Shown in pieces: positions 48,072 to 59,405 of a DNA stretch of 64,000 nt. A model generated the notes under the pieces. It was not told the origin of the DNA. It worked only from the letters and a program-made list of their open reading frames with translations, and searched no databases. The stretch comes from Taiwanofungus camphoratus. Taxonomy: Eukaryota; Basidiomycota; Agaricomycetes; Polyporales; Taiwanofungaceae. Location of the stretch: positions 1,674,001 to 1,738,000 of the forward strand of contig CP021229.1 of NCBI GenBank assembly GCA_003999685.1. Direction: 5' to 3'. Each line of letters opens with the position of its first letter. The stretch's first letter is position 1. The position numbers and the translations under genes are program-made.

Positions 48072-50497
48072 ATGGAATGTCACAACTGCGAGTTGAAGCA
48101 ACGTCAGTTCTACTGCGAAAACTGTCTCAAACAACAGTACGTCCGCACATATACTGTGAAAATAGATTTATCTTATGCTTCTCCCTGCCTTTATTTCATG
48201 CAGTCTACTTTCTTTACGGCTGCAGATCAATCATGTTGCAGCCGATCGTGATGCTCACATCAATTCTGCACAACGCGCTCTTAATTCCGTCGTCGATTCA
48301 GCACGGGTTAGGAGAGCAGACCTTAAGGGTACTGAGGAGAGAACGCAGGAGCTTTGGGAGACTATAAACGAAGTAAGACAGGTGAACGAGAAGAGTGAGT
48401 CTATGTTTTCCGTTAGTATTGACTCTCCCTGGGCATATGCAACGAATCATTCTTTACGTTGGTCATGGTGTGAATGCTCACGTCCTATTACCTCTGTGGT
48501 GACCAACTACATCATTGAATAGAGGTGTTGAGCGTTCCCCATGAACACGATATGGGACTGACTCAAGGAATATGTGAATACGAGTCTCGACGACGCAGAT
48601 TAAGCTTATCGTTTCGGAGAGCGACTTGTCAAAATGGTAGAATGCGTCCGCTCACGAGACAGGCACTATGCATCACATATGTGCCTCACTATCAATGACC
48701 ACTCCGAACCAAGCTTGTACTGATATTCACTGTCTTCGTTTTCTATAGCGCGCGAGCAGTTACGGACACTCCGCAACAAACTGTCCGCCCGCAGACGCAC
48801 CCTTGCGATCGCATCCTCCACGTTCCATTACCCTAGCTCAGGTGTATACCCTTCATCGACCCCTCCTATCCCGGCTTCTGCTTCCCCGCCTTACGCTTCC
48901 ACACCCACGCCACCTGGTGGATTCCCCTCACCACATGTCCATTCCACCTCATCTCAGTCTGTGCGCCCTACGGCGCACAGGCGCGACTCTTCTTGTTTTC
49001 TCTCTTCACACTCTCCCACACCTACTGCTACACCGCCCAAGAACATACCTCGTCCACCCATGTCTGGTTCCCGCACTACTAACTCATTTCCGTCTCCTCC
49101 CTCTGTTCAGCCTGGGCGCGCACCTTCTACACCACCATCCACGTCTCCATATATTAGCAGAGGCGCTGTGACGACATCGGCTTCGCCACAGTCCTTCTCA
49201 CATGCGCGTGCAGGTCCTTCAGCAACATCACCGCATGCACAGTCGGACAGGCGTGTGGACCCGCTTACGAGACAGATTGACGAAGCATCATATCAACTAG
49301 TAACCTTGTCCGATACCATTACTCGGGCGCGATCAGGTCTCGTGCAGGAGCTTGTCGAAGTTTTCAGCGTCGTTGAGGTATGCCATATACACTCTTACTG
49401 AATTGCGAGGATATTTGATACTCATTCACACTCTATAGGTAGGTGGACGTCCACCATTGGGTGGAAAAGCGGGCAGCAAAGGCGAATGGACTATCGGCGG
49501 ACTCGTATTACCTGTCCCCGGAGATATGAGACGTAAGTGATGTTTCGGCTTCGAAACTGTCCATTTGCAATCTCAGCAATTGAGACAGTCTTTTAACATG
49601 GCTTATGTTTTTGCTGCGTAGGATACCCCCCGGACCATATCAATGCTGTCATAACTCACATAATACACTTCTTGACCCTTCTCGCATTTTACCTCGGAAT
49701 CAAGTTTCCCTTCGAGATCGTTTGGAGCAGATCAACTAACCCTCCTGCTTCAGCTTCGGCCTCATCAGGGACTATCAAGGGTAATGGGCTGCTAGGCGTG
49801 GGAACCCCGTGGATTGGCTCGATCCGGAGCGGGGAGAGTGGTGGATGGGTGCGGTGAGTAGCATAATTTCGAGGAATCTGTGCTGTCGTAGTGGCTGACC
49901 AACGTATTTTATAGATGGTCAGTCAAGCGCCCGCTTCACGTATCTTCATCGTCAACTCCCTCGAATGCTAGTACCATAAGTACCTCTACGTCACCCCGCT
50001 CGCCCCATAGCTCGCATGTCCGCTCTGGGAGCACGCCTTTGACTTCCCCCTTGACGTCTGGCGATCCTGCGGAACCGAATGCCTCTTCGTTTGCACTCGC
50101 AGACTCGCAACTCGACGAGACATCAAGCACGTCTGCATCTTTGCCTGGGAATTCCTTCACAACGGCACTAGCGATGCTACTGTATGACGTCTGCTACCTG
50201 GCGCATACGCAGGCAGTTGAAGTGCCTTTAGCCCAGGCCGGAGAAGTGCTCGGTAATCTATGGGCGGTGTGTTGTAGCCCGGAGTTGGGAAGAAGATCAC
50301 ACGCGACACATCCTTTGCTTCCAGCTCCAACTCCACCCAACTTCCCTCTCGATTTTTCTCAGCTCCTGCAGGCGACTTCTGCAAACCCTACGCGTCCACG
50401 GGCGCGTGGGACCAGTGGCAAGGAGGTACGGTATCATGAACGACTCATAGAAGAAGATGAAGACGGATGGGACTTGGTCGATGCTGGTGCTGAATAG
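48072..50497 (+). CDS. ATG14: Autophagy protein Atg14 / UVRAG family, subunit of the Vps34 PI3-kinase complex
   Basis: Directs the Vps34-Vps15-Atg6 kinase to the autophagosome formation site. Six exons: 48072-48136, 48204-48394, 48749-49377, 49439-49532, 49622-49853 and 49915-50497, 597 residues. The N-terminus has two cysteine pairs, CHNC and CENC (MECHNCELKQRQFYCENCL), typical of Atg14/Barkor, followed by a coiled coil: VAADRDAHINSAQRALNSV, RRADLKGTEERTQELWETIN, TREQLRTLRNKLSARRRTLA. The Vps38/UVRAG-like C-terminal part has PPDHINAVITHIIHFLTLLA, FYLGIKFPFEIVW, ALAMLLYDVCYLAHTQ and a terminal EDGWDLVDAGAE. A long Ser/Pro linker separates the two. Intron 2 is 354 nt. Atg14 is preferred to Vps38/UVRAG because of the cysteine pairs. 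Confidence 0.88.
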
Positions 50498-50881
50498 GAC
50501 GTGAAGACTACGCATCTGGATTCAACTTTGAACTATGGATTGTATACGATTATTGTAGCGCATCACACAGTGTATCTATTAGTTGTATAGAGCATTATTT
50601 AATGACTTGCATACATTATTTAGTAGATATAGATTGTAAAAGGTACTGAGCGGTCATTGTGCGAGATATGCGCGCCGTCTGGCCACGATCACGTGTCACG
50701 ACGCGGTCTCTGGTTCATCAGTTTGTACGAGTTAGACGCCCACAAGTGTTCGTTTTCCGCCACAGCGAATGCATCGACCACCTTCGCTTTCGTTCACTGT
50801 ATAGTTATTATTGACTTCCTTACAGTATTTTTTTGGGCCGTTCTTGCATAACCATTCCGTCTTTCGACTGCTTTTCCTCCG
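50498..50881. other. Intergenic region ATG14 / coiled-coil gene
   Basis: 384 bp, AT-rich on the left (probable ATG14 terminator region with several TATATA-like words), and the promoter of the next gene on the right. Confidence 0.5.
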
Positions 50882-53800
50882 ATGTGGGCCAAAATCAGCA
50901 GTGCTCTCAAGCCCGGACGGCCGGGTACCCCGACGCTCGACCAAGATGACGAATTACCACCGCATGCAGACGTCCTTTCGAAAGTATACGAACAACATCC
51001 GAACTTATCAGTTTTCCATCAAGCTTCCGAGATACCCTTCCCCTCCCCTAGTCCTCCCGCTTCCCCGTCCAAGCATGGGCGTCGAGGCATGTTCAAGCGT
51101 CCCAAGGCACCCCGCAATGATACAGGAGAACCAACCACATCCTCGCCAGTAATGCTTCCCTTACATTTACCAAAGAAAGTAAAGTCATCCCTCCACCTTT
51201 CTAATGGTAAGTCAATGTCATATCGTGCTTTATTTATTTAACACTCATGCAGACACAGGTTCTGACGTTTCCCTGAGCCGCCCATCCTTAGAATCAACCG
51301 AACGTCAATCTCAGGGCTTAATCCATCCGGCAGAAGATATGCCCCCGATCACTCCCACCACAGAGAACAAGTTCGGCTCCTTGCGTTCGATACTTCGCGA
51401 CCGTAACACACCCGCCACTGGACAGAGCGTTCGCTTCTTCTCGCGGGATGCCTACAAGGTGATCACCCCGGACGTCTCTTCAACTAGCTCTAGCGAGCCG
51501 GAAGCGATGTCTTTTGCCGCTCGACTGCAACGTGCGACTCCAGCTCGTCCTGCGGCGCAAGATCTATTCTCTCCGCCTGCAACACCTGCAACACCATCGC
51601 TCATGATGCCGATGCCTCCGCCTAATGTGTCCAACATCTTCGATTTGTCGCAGGACGGGGAGTTGCCAACCATTCCAGCGGGAATCGAAGCTCCGTTGCT
51701 TGATAGTGCCATTGAGATATCTGACGCAGATGCTAATACCATGATACATAAGGACGAAAGTTGTCCACCCACTCCTCCCGCCAAACCTTCGTTGCACGAC
51801 CGGAGCCACTCATTCAGTTTTGGACAGACCATCTTCCGCTCGCTAGGGAGCGAGAGTTCCCCCGCATCTATATCCAAAGCAAATCGAAGTCGTGCCCTGA
51901 GTGACACAGTTTTCCACTCATTCGCTCATACCTCAATGCAGGCGCTCTCCGATCCTGCACCCCCCGAAGCAGATATTAATGACAAGTCGGCCGCGATTGT
52001 GGCTTACGCATCTCCAGAGCGTGAGAAGGACCCGTTCGGGGCGAATGCGACAACTTACTACACTCCTGGAACGATGATGCCTCCGACACCGCCACATCAA
52101 CCACCAGAGGGGCACGTACGTAAGGCCTCCAAAGAAGAAGACTTGATATGGTCGTTACGCACGCAGCTAGCATTACAGTCTGAGCTATGTGTGCAATTCG
52201 AGGTGGACTTGGGAGCCCGAGATGAATTGGTGCAAGTACTTACTGCGCGGCTGGAGGAGAGCGAGCGCGAATGCGAGCGGAGGAAAGGTGTCATTCGGAG
52301 CTGGCGGAAGCGAGTTGCTGAGCTGGAGCGGTGTGTAAGGGGATTACAAGAGGAGGTGGACAGGAGCCGGGAGGAAAGCATGGAGCGGAGTGTCATGGAC
52401 GAGGCCAGTGGAGAAGCGTTGAGAATGTTGCATCGCCGCATCGAGGCGTTAGAGCACGAGAAAGCAGAGAGTGACAAGAGGGAGATCCAAGCGCGGGAAG
52501 ACATACGACTAAGAGATGAGGAACTGGAGCGAGTAAGAGGGGAGTTATCGAGGAGGGACCAGAGCGAGCGCGAGTTAAAAGAAGGCATCAAGGCGGCAAG
52601 GGAGCAGATGGAGCAGATGGGAGACCTGTCCGGAGCTCAGGAGGCGGCCTGCCATGACGATCTTACGAGACAGGTGCGAATGCACGAAGAAGCTGAACGT
52701 CAGCATGCTGCTGCAGAAGTATCTTGGACCGATGAGCGTGTCAATCTTCTTCATATCAACGAATCCTTACGGAACGAACAAGCTTCACTGCAAAGTCAGC
52801 TCACCAATGCGCGTGAGGAGCTCTCACACAAGGAGTCCGAAATTGGTGTGCTAAAAGCGGAGCTAGAGGCACAGTGGAGGCACACCGAGAAGTCAGCAGA
52901 AACGATACAAGACCTGCAGTGTGAACGCAAGACATTACGGGATGAGGTCGACGTGCTTATGAAACGGATGTCAGGCATGGAAGAGAATTCGAGCCAGACT
53001 GAGAACAAGCGATTGGAACTAGAGAGGGAGATCCAAGAAGTGTGGGTGATAAAGGAAGATGCTGAGCACGCCCGCGATGAGGTAAGGAATTCAATTTTAT
53101 TTTCTGCGGGCATGTTTCCCATGGATTGTCGTCTACAGATCGAGGATCAATTGCGTTCGGAGCACGAACATGCTGAACACCTAACACAAGCTCTCCAAGA
53201 GCGGGAAGATCGTGCGACGGCGCTTGAGCAGGAACGACAGTATGCAGTTGATACCGTCTCACGTCTCGAGGCTCGCATTCGCCAGCGCGATGCGGACTGC
53301 GGTGAACTCTCAGAGCGAATGGTAGCCTGCGAAAAAGAAGCAGAGATGGCGCAAGAAGAGATGGCGAAGATGAAGCGTGAGCATGCTCGTATTGTGAACG
53401 AGCAGAGCCGTACCCTACAGGAGGTCGTGGCTCGCGAGGTTGAAACCCGTGCCGTCATGGAGAATCTGGTGCGAGAGAAGGCGGAGTCCGATGTACTCTT
53501 GGGTACATTGAAAGAACGATTGGGCGCATTGCAAGAAGAGACGGAGCGTCTCAGGCGCCAGGTTTACGCCCTGCAGCAGGAAAGCGCAGACAAGGAGGTC
53601 AAGCTCGCGAACTTCGTTAAGCAACGTGCACAGGATAAGGAGGACTTGCAAGGCCTGAATATTGCTTTGGACTCCAAGCAACAGGAGCTGGAACTGGTAC
53701 GTCTTGTGGGTGCTTAGAGAATAATCCTGCTTGACTTCCTAAACATGTAGCTCAAAAGGCGTATCGGTGTGCGTGGTACGGCGGGCAGTACGCCTGCGCA

Positions 53801-54329
53801 AGTCTCGAAGGCCCCTCATCGTCGGGAGTCATCGATTTTTGCCACCCCAACTATCTCGGGCTCAAGACCACCGTCTGCATTGTCAGATGCCGGAAGTACC
53901 GTGAAGGAGCGCAAGCTCAGCGACCCGCCTCTCTCCGTTGCTAAACCCGCTTTCGCAAAGAGTGTGCGTACCAATGGCTCCGCACCGACAGCAATCATCA
54001 CAAAACGCTCCGTAGAGGGGTCTATGGGCCCCCCACCGGCGGTGTCTCGTAGTGCTGTCAAGACAGGAACACAATCTACGGCAACACCTACCCGCATCCC
54101 CTCGTCCTTGACCCCACGGCCTGGTGTTCCTGGCGCATTTGGTAGATCAACATCCTCGACTTCACAACGGCGGACGTCATCTGCGTCGATCCTTGAACCT
54201 TCCCGATTGAGATCATCGCTGGCAAGTCGCGAGACGCTTGCATCAGCTAGTGAAACCGATGAAAAGGAAAAGGAGAACACAGCACCGGGAGCGAAGTCAG
54301 TCAGGCGCATGAGTGCTATGCTGGCGTGA
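50882..54329 (+). CDS. Large coiled-coil protein, possibly spindle-pole or cytoskeletal
   Basis: Four exons: 50882-51206, 51253-53081, 53139-53696 and 53751-54329, 1096 residues. It starts MWAKISSALKPG. The N-terminal 380 residues are Pro/Ser-rich with a conserved-looking block SLRSILRDRNTPATGQSVRF then FSRDAYKVITPDVSS and FDLSQDGELPTIPAG. A coiled coil of about 500 residues begins at EEDLIWSLRTQLALQSELCV and runs to the end of exon 3, dense in Glu, Arg, Lys and Gln heptads. The last exon is basic and Ser/Thr/Pro-rich (TPTRIPSSLTPRPG), typical of microtubule-binding tails, ending KSVRRMSAMLA. I do not recognise a named family; the architecture resembles fungal spindle-pole-body proteins such as Cut12, but that is inference. 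Confidence 0.8.
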
Positions 54330-55682
54330 GCTACCATTCAAAATACCCCCTCAGCCTTAGCTGCCTGTAAGTATTCTTCCTAGTGTATCGTGTCATTAAG
54401 TAGTGCATCCCCTCGCCTCATATCGCATGGACAGTCACAATCTTGTATATGTGAATCATGCATTCAACCATCATGAATTTATGCATCTATATACTCATGT
54501 TAGCTTTGTGCTTGCTATTGTCTGTCATATTTGTTGGTTTCCTTTTATGCAAATGAATGTTCTTTTAAGCTTTGGATGGTGGATTGTATTGGTGGGTCAG
54601 AAGGGGGAGTGAGCACTGCGGAGCAGGTGTGATGGTGATCGGTCTGTGACGGCCTTTCCGCAGGAGCGGGAAGGATCCGTACGACGGCTCTCCGGCGGAT
54701 GGGGAGCGAGCTGCGTGAAAATGGGCAGGCACTTAGTGGGCTCGTCTAACGGACCGTAGTCAGTGTATTCGTCACCCAACGACTTGTGGGGGGCCGATGG
54801 ACGTCCAGATGGAACTGATGAGCGGGCGCTGCTCTTAAGTATATAGTCAGACAGCTATCACGTTTACAAGGATGGGCGTTGGCTCAAGAGTATTGTTGGG
54901 TACATGGCAGCGTTACATGGAAAATGAGTTCTAAGATCTTATTCTTGTCTTTTCCTATTTCCCCCTACTTCCTTATTATTTTTTAAAGTCCGCGCAGACT
55001 ACTCCATCTTGGTAGCAGGTCATGCATCCCTCTTTTGTACTACTCTGTCTTGATGTCCATTGATAGGTGCCAGGCCCTTCTAGGCCCCATGGAGCACCCT
55101 AACTCGACCCTAGGGCCTTAGTCATGTCTTCAATGTCACTTGATGCATCGGATCCAGCCTATACTGTTATGAGAGTGTCTATACCTGTAAGTGACTACTG
55201 GTGATGGTGAGTCATTGAGTAGTTGAACATAAAGTGTATACAAGAAGTCAGCCCAGCTGACGATGAGTATACATCTAAGTTTTCAACTGTTAGCCCAATG
55301 GTCTCAAGAGAGTTGCAGGCTAAGTCTGATACAAATTGGTATCTTAGACCGCTGTCTCGTATAGAGGGCCTGACCATGACAGAGGGTGGCAAGGACTTAT
55401 GAATGATATAGTCTGAGTATCATAAAGTTCAGGAGTGTTCAGTGGGGCGGTAGCAAGATACAAATATGATATGGTAACCAGATTGAACTTAAGGTCTGAC
55501 CTAATTATATCAGTTTTTCTAAACATGTTAGAGTAGGACTAGGGTTTTCCCAGGAAAAATTGAAAAAATGAAGTAAAAATGAGCGGCATAAATGTGAAAT
55601 AAATAGAAAAAAGGCAAATATATGTATGACTGATGAATATAAGATTGATGAATTGAAGGAGAGACCACGCATTCTCGAACGC
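54330..55682. other. Intergenic stretch left of repeat B copy 2
   Basis: 1.35 kb with the 3' flank of the coiled-coil gene and, from about 54.95 kb, AT-richer and CpG-poor sequence that may be old repeat. No coding feature recognised. Confidence 0.45.
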
Positions 55683-57290
55683 TGATACGACCTAGGGGAC
55701 CCTGGTACCTAGAGAGTGCTCCGCAACGTGGCTGGGGGTAGTGTGATAACTGTGAAGGTGTGAGGGTAGGAGCTACAACCTGTATGATACCGGGAAACCT
55801 GTATGTCTTGTTTTTATAAGTGGGGGAGTAAGGGGCCAAGGGTCCTGCACAACAGGATCTTGTTCCTAAGTGCTATACTAACCCTGAGGCCTTGCGAGGC
55901 CCTCCGAAGTATGCGAAGTTCTTCGAGGTTTTGCGAAGTCCTTCGAAGTTTTAGCTAAATCGCGCGAGCTGACTTCGTAGATGTTGCGAAGTCCTTCTAG
56001 CTAGAGTTAGCTAAAGGGCGTAAGGCTTAGGGGTGTGTTAGAGCGAAGTGGGCGAGGTCTGGCTAGCGTAGGAGACCTGTAGGAGAGGTCGGGGAGTTCG
56101 AGGGCGTAGGGAGCTGTACTATAGCCTGTAACTAAGGCTATGGGCGAGTCGTAGGGCTATTGGTAGGACGTAGGGATAACGCAACGTGAGCCTAAGGGTA
56201 TAACTAAGGCGGAGGCCCACCGGATAGGTGCTATATGAGGTGCCGAAGGGTGCGAAGTCACGGCGACTTTCGTAGATCGTAGTGCGTAGTTCGGGAAGCG
56301 TAGACGTGGTTCGTAGATATATCGCGAGCGTAGACGTAGTTCAAAGGTACTGAAATGAAGCTGGGGTGGAGACTTAGGGACCTTAGGACCGTTCCTAAGG
56401 TTGTACTCGCGGCGCTTTTCCTGAGATCGGAGCTACAGGGGAACTGGTATTCCAAAGAGAGAAGCGTACACTGAGGGGTCTCTCTTGTACATAGTAAACT
56501 ACCTCTGACTAAATAGGAGAGCGTGAGGTGAACTAATCTTGCGCGAAGTGATCCTTACGAGTCCGAAATGTGTACTAAAACGCCTGGACTCCGAAGTGAA
56601 CACGAGGAGGATAGGAACTAATTAGGAACTGAAACAGGGGAACTACGAACGGTAGAAAGGTGACCAACTTCATTCACGAGGGCGGGATGACTATCCGAGA
56701 GCAGCCATGCGCCGTGATCACCTATCTTAGCGGGCTAAGAGCGCACGAAGTTCTTAGCAGCGGGACTTGGCCTAATCGGGGCAGGAGGTGTCCTAACTGG
56801 GTGGAGGGTCATGTGGGTACGCCCTAGGATGACCTTATGGCATAGGATCGAGACCCATGGGGGTGCACAAGGCTTCCTACGTCCAGCTTCCGGAACTTCG
56901 GACCGTTTCGGAGCCTATCGGAGGTAACTGCAATCACAAGAGCTAGGAGAGACTTAGCTAAGACTTCTTAGCTAAGCCCGGGATGAGTGATGTAGTAGAT
57001 AGGACCTAGATCCAATGGAACAGTATGGGAGGGCCGGCAGTGTCCGATAGTGGACTTAGCAGGAGTTAGGGACTTCGCGTCTAGCATTCGAAATCTCGTA
57101 GCACCTCGTGTGGCTTCGCAAGACTTCGTAGGGTGTTAGGAGGGTTTAGGAAAGAGAGGGGGCGTTAGGAACTTTATAGGAACCTATCCCTCCTGTCGTA
57201 GGCTGTAGGAGAGTCTTAGAGTGGTCGGTTGGGGGATTAGAAAGCTCCTAAAATCGCGATTCGGGGGCCAGGAGGCTACGGGACTCATCA
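55683..57290 (+). repeat. Repeat B, copy 2 (LTR-like, 1.6 kb)
   Basis: Runs from TGATACGACCTAGG to GGGACTCATCA and is the reverse complement of copy 1 at 2257-11737, without the Ty3/Gypsy insertion. The site where that element sits in copy 1 is empty here: one CACTG (the complement of CAGTG) at 56469-56473. No matching target duplication flanks this copy, so it may be truncated, recombined, or one end of a larger element. Non-coding, palindrome-rich. Confidence 0.75.
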
Positions 57291-57458
57291 CCTCCTCCCT
57301 ATTGAAATCCTGACTGTCCTCAGTCAGTGTGCGCGACCGTGGGAACTTGTAGCCTATCGCGTCCGATCTGCGAAGCGGGCGATATCCTGATAGAAGCTAA
57401 TTGTGGGTGCCTCTTATCTTTTTCTCCTTTCTCCCCTTTTGCCTTTCCCTTCCCCATC

Positions 57459-58836
57459 ATGTTCGACGATATGGACTCTGATGGTGTTGGCCTGGCTCAC
57501 AGCGATGTCCTGGCGCTCCTCGATTCTCGTCCGGAGGGCGTAGCGGAGGCCGAAGATTACCTGCGGTGGGCGAGGAACTTAGGACGTCGTGTGGTACGTA
57601 CCCTCCTCGATCGCTCGATACATCGTCTTCACTGCGTTATAGGGTAACTGGCGGGTCCTGTCCCAGGCTTCGAACGCTCCCGCCGATCCTACCTTAGAGG
57701 CCGCCATCGTCGAAGGTTTGACGGCGATCCTCCCTCTCGCGGACTCGTCGTGGATCTCGTGGGCGCGTACCGGCTTTCCTCAGTTCGCCGCTATGCTTCA
57801 AGAGCGAGACGCGCAGCGCGAACTTGCCCGCGCGACCGAACGACTTCGTGTGGAGGCGGCCGAGCGCGCTGCGCTTGAACGTGCTGCCCAACTTGTGGCT
57901 TCGTCTTCTGCTCCTTCGCCGGCCCCTAGTCGTACCTCATCGCGTACTCGTCGTCCCTCAGCTCGGGCCAAGGCAGCAGCTTCTACTCGCGCGGCTTCCC
58001 AGGCCAGCTCGATCATGGCCTCCGTTTCTAGCGGCCAAGTCGGCGAACTCGCCTCGTCCACGAGTTCGGGTGTCTTCGTAGGGGTCCCTCCTGCTCAGGG
58101 GAAGGACACTGCGAAGGCGAAGGCTCCTCCGACGCCCGAAGCCCTGGCTAACATGGCGAAGGCGGCGGAGCATAGGCGAACTCATGCGAAGGTGAGTGCA
58201 CGTCCTTTTCGTGACCGTTCGCGGCTTATGATTGCTACCTAGTGCGATCGCTGCAGCACCTACACCGCAGACTTCGAGTGCGAACTCCCCGCGGGCGCCG
58301 TGAAGTGTGGTAAGTGCCTGCGAGAGTCGCAGGGGTGTTATTGGGGCGGATTCTCCGTAGACGGTAAGGAGCGCGGCGTGCGCGTTTCGAAGCGTGGTAG
58401 GGCTTCTCGTGCCCTCGTTATCGCGACATTGCTGATGTTAAGACGTTCCCTAGCTGCGGGCCAACCTCCTCAGGTGTCCCCGCCTCGCGCCCGCGAGTCC
58501 AAGAAGGCGAAGTCGACCCCTGCGCCTACGATGTCGCTCGAGGCCTCGCTGGCCCTTAACGGCGCTGAATACTTGGACGGCCTCACCCCTGCGCATCAAG
58601 CCGTTGTCGAAGGCCTCTGGTATGACCGCGCGATGGCCGAGAGTCGCGCGATGCGTCTCGAAGACTACATCTCGGGGCTCTATCGTGCCGAAACCGCCCT
58701 AACCGGTCGTACGCCTGCGCCGCTCGACTTGAGCTCTCTCCCCCTTCCTCGCCGTCGCGTCGCCGCCTCCTCTACCGATCCTGGTCCCTCTGGTGAGTCC
58801 GAGCAGGATGAGGAAGATGCCGAGGCCGAGGTTTAG
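57459..58836 (+). CDS. Subtelomeric protein with a six-cysteine zinc-cluster-like motif
   Basis: Three exons: 57459-57593, 57667-58191 and 58243-58836, 417 residues, in phase with consensus splice sites. Start MFDDMDSDGVGLAHSDVLAL. The middle is a helical segment rich in Arg/Glu/Ala (ERDAQRELARATERLRVEAA) followed by a Ser/Ala/Pro linker. Exon 3 opens with CDRCSTYTADFEC, then KCGKCLRESQGCYWGG: C-x2-C-x8-C-x8-C-x2-C-x6-C, close to but not the same as the GAL4 cluster. It is GC-rich with a strong preference for C- or G-ending codons, unlike genes further left, and lies 168 bp from repeat B and 26 bp from the first TTAGG array. Could be a host subtelomeric gene or a mobile-element passenger; function unknown. 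Confidence 0.65.
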
Positions 58837-58862
58837 AAGGTGGGGGGTTCGTAGTTCGTCAT

Positions 58863-58882
58863 TTAGGTTAGGTTAGGTTAGG
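58863..58882 (+). repeat. TTAGG array 1 (4 units)
   Basis: Four perfect copies of the pentamer TTAGG, followed directly by AGGTGGAGCGAGCAGCG. Confidence 0.9.
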
Positions 58883-58951
58883 AGGTGGAGCGAGCAGCGC
58901 CGCAGGTGCTGCGAGTGCGATACGGGCTTGAAAGGAGGACTTAGAGGAAGC
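58883..58951. other. Short hairpin-bearing insert between TTAGG arrays
   Basis: 69 bp. Starts with AGGTGGAGCGAG, the same word that opens the larger blocks at 59204 and 63883, followed by a hairpin CAGCGCC-GCA-GGTGCTG. Probably the stump of a telomere-attached element. Confidence 0.5.
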
Positions 58952-58992
58952 TTAGGGTTAGGTTAGGTTAGGTTAGGTTAGGTTAGGTTAGG
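58952..58992 (+). repeat. TTAGG array 2 (one TTAGGG plus seven TTAGG)
   Basis: One hexamer TTAGGG followed by seven pentamers. Confidence 0.9.
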
Positions 58993-59117
58993 AGGAGGAG
59001 ACAACAGCGCCGCAGGTGCTGTTGGTGCGCTAAGAAAGGAAGAGGCTTAGGAGAAGCTAGTACTAATTAGCCCGATATCGCTATCGGACGGCTAATTTCG
59101 ACTAAGTCTCATCAGGG
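58993..59117. other. Second hairpin-bearing insert between TTAGG arrays
   Basis: 125 bp. It repeats the CAGCGCC-GCA-GGTGCTG hairpin and adds an interrupted hairpin with arms AATTAGCC and GGCTAATT near 59065-59100. No coding capacity. Confidence 0.5.
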
Positions 59118-59203
59118 TTAGGTTAGGTTAGGGTTAGGTTAGGTTTAGGTTAGGTTAGGTTAGGTTAGGTTAGGTTAGGTTAGGTTAGTTAGGTTAGGTT
59201 AGG
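59118..59203 (+). repeat. TTAGG array 3 (about 17 units, some variants)
   Basis: Mostly TTAGG pentamers with single variant units (TTAGGG, TTTAGG, and one shortened unit). Confidence 0.9.
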
Positions 59204-59263
59204 AGGTGGAGCGAGACCGCCGATAGGCGGGCGAGCGTAGTAAGAGATGAGAAAAATAGAGAA

Positions 59264-59336
59264 GACAAGAGTAAACAAAGGTATCTGTCGCCAGATACCA
59301 ACTTGTTTCGCTAAGGAGCTCATCAGTACTCTCGTC
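59264..59336 (-). ncRNA. Hammerhead ribozyme, type I, complete
   Basis: On the minus strand all conserved parts are present in order: stem I arm GACGAGAGUA; core CUGAUGA; stem II GCU/AGC with loop CCUU; core GAAA; stem III with an outer C-A-A-G paired to U-U-U-G, a small bulge, and an 8 bp helix GGUAUCUG/CAGAUACC closed by the GNRA loop GCGA; cleavage triplet GUU; and the stem I partner UACUCUUGUC. Stem I pairs over 10 bp with one G-U. Self-cleavage is predicted between plus-strand positions 59274 and 59273. Hammerheads are known from Penelope-like retroelements, where they process the transcript. Activity is inferred from structure. Confidence 0.85.
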
Positions 59337-59344
59337 GTACTTTT

Positions 59345-59405
59345 AACCGATGGTTCAGGGTCATCAGATGATTGACCCTGAGTCATCGGCCGGAGGCCGA
59401 TGACT
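59345..59405. other. Three contiguous hairpins next to the ribozyme
   Basis: AACC/GGTT (59345-59355), CAGGGTCA/TGACCCTG (59356-59380) and a perfect 11 bp stem AGTCATCGGCC/GGCCGATGACT with loop GGA (59381-59405), back to back, just upstream of the ribozyme on the minus strand. Confidence 0.75.

Noticed and set aside
51452-53681. Several Ser- or Leu-rich minus-strand frames opposite the coiled-coil gene
   Set aside because: They are antisense shadows of a strongly coding region with biased Glu/Arg codons.
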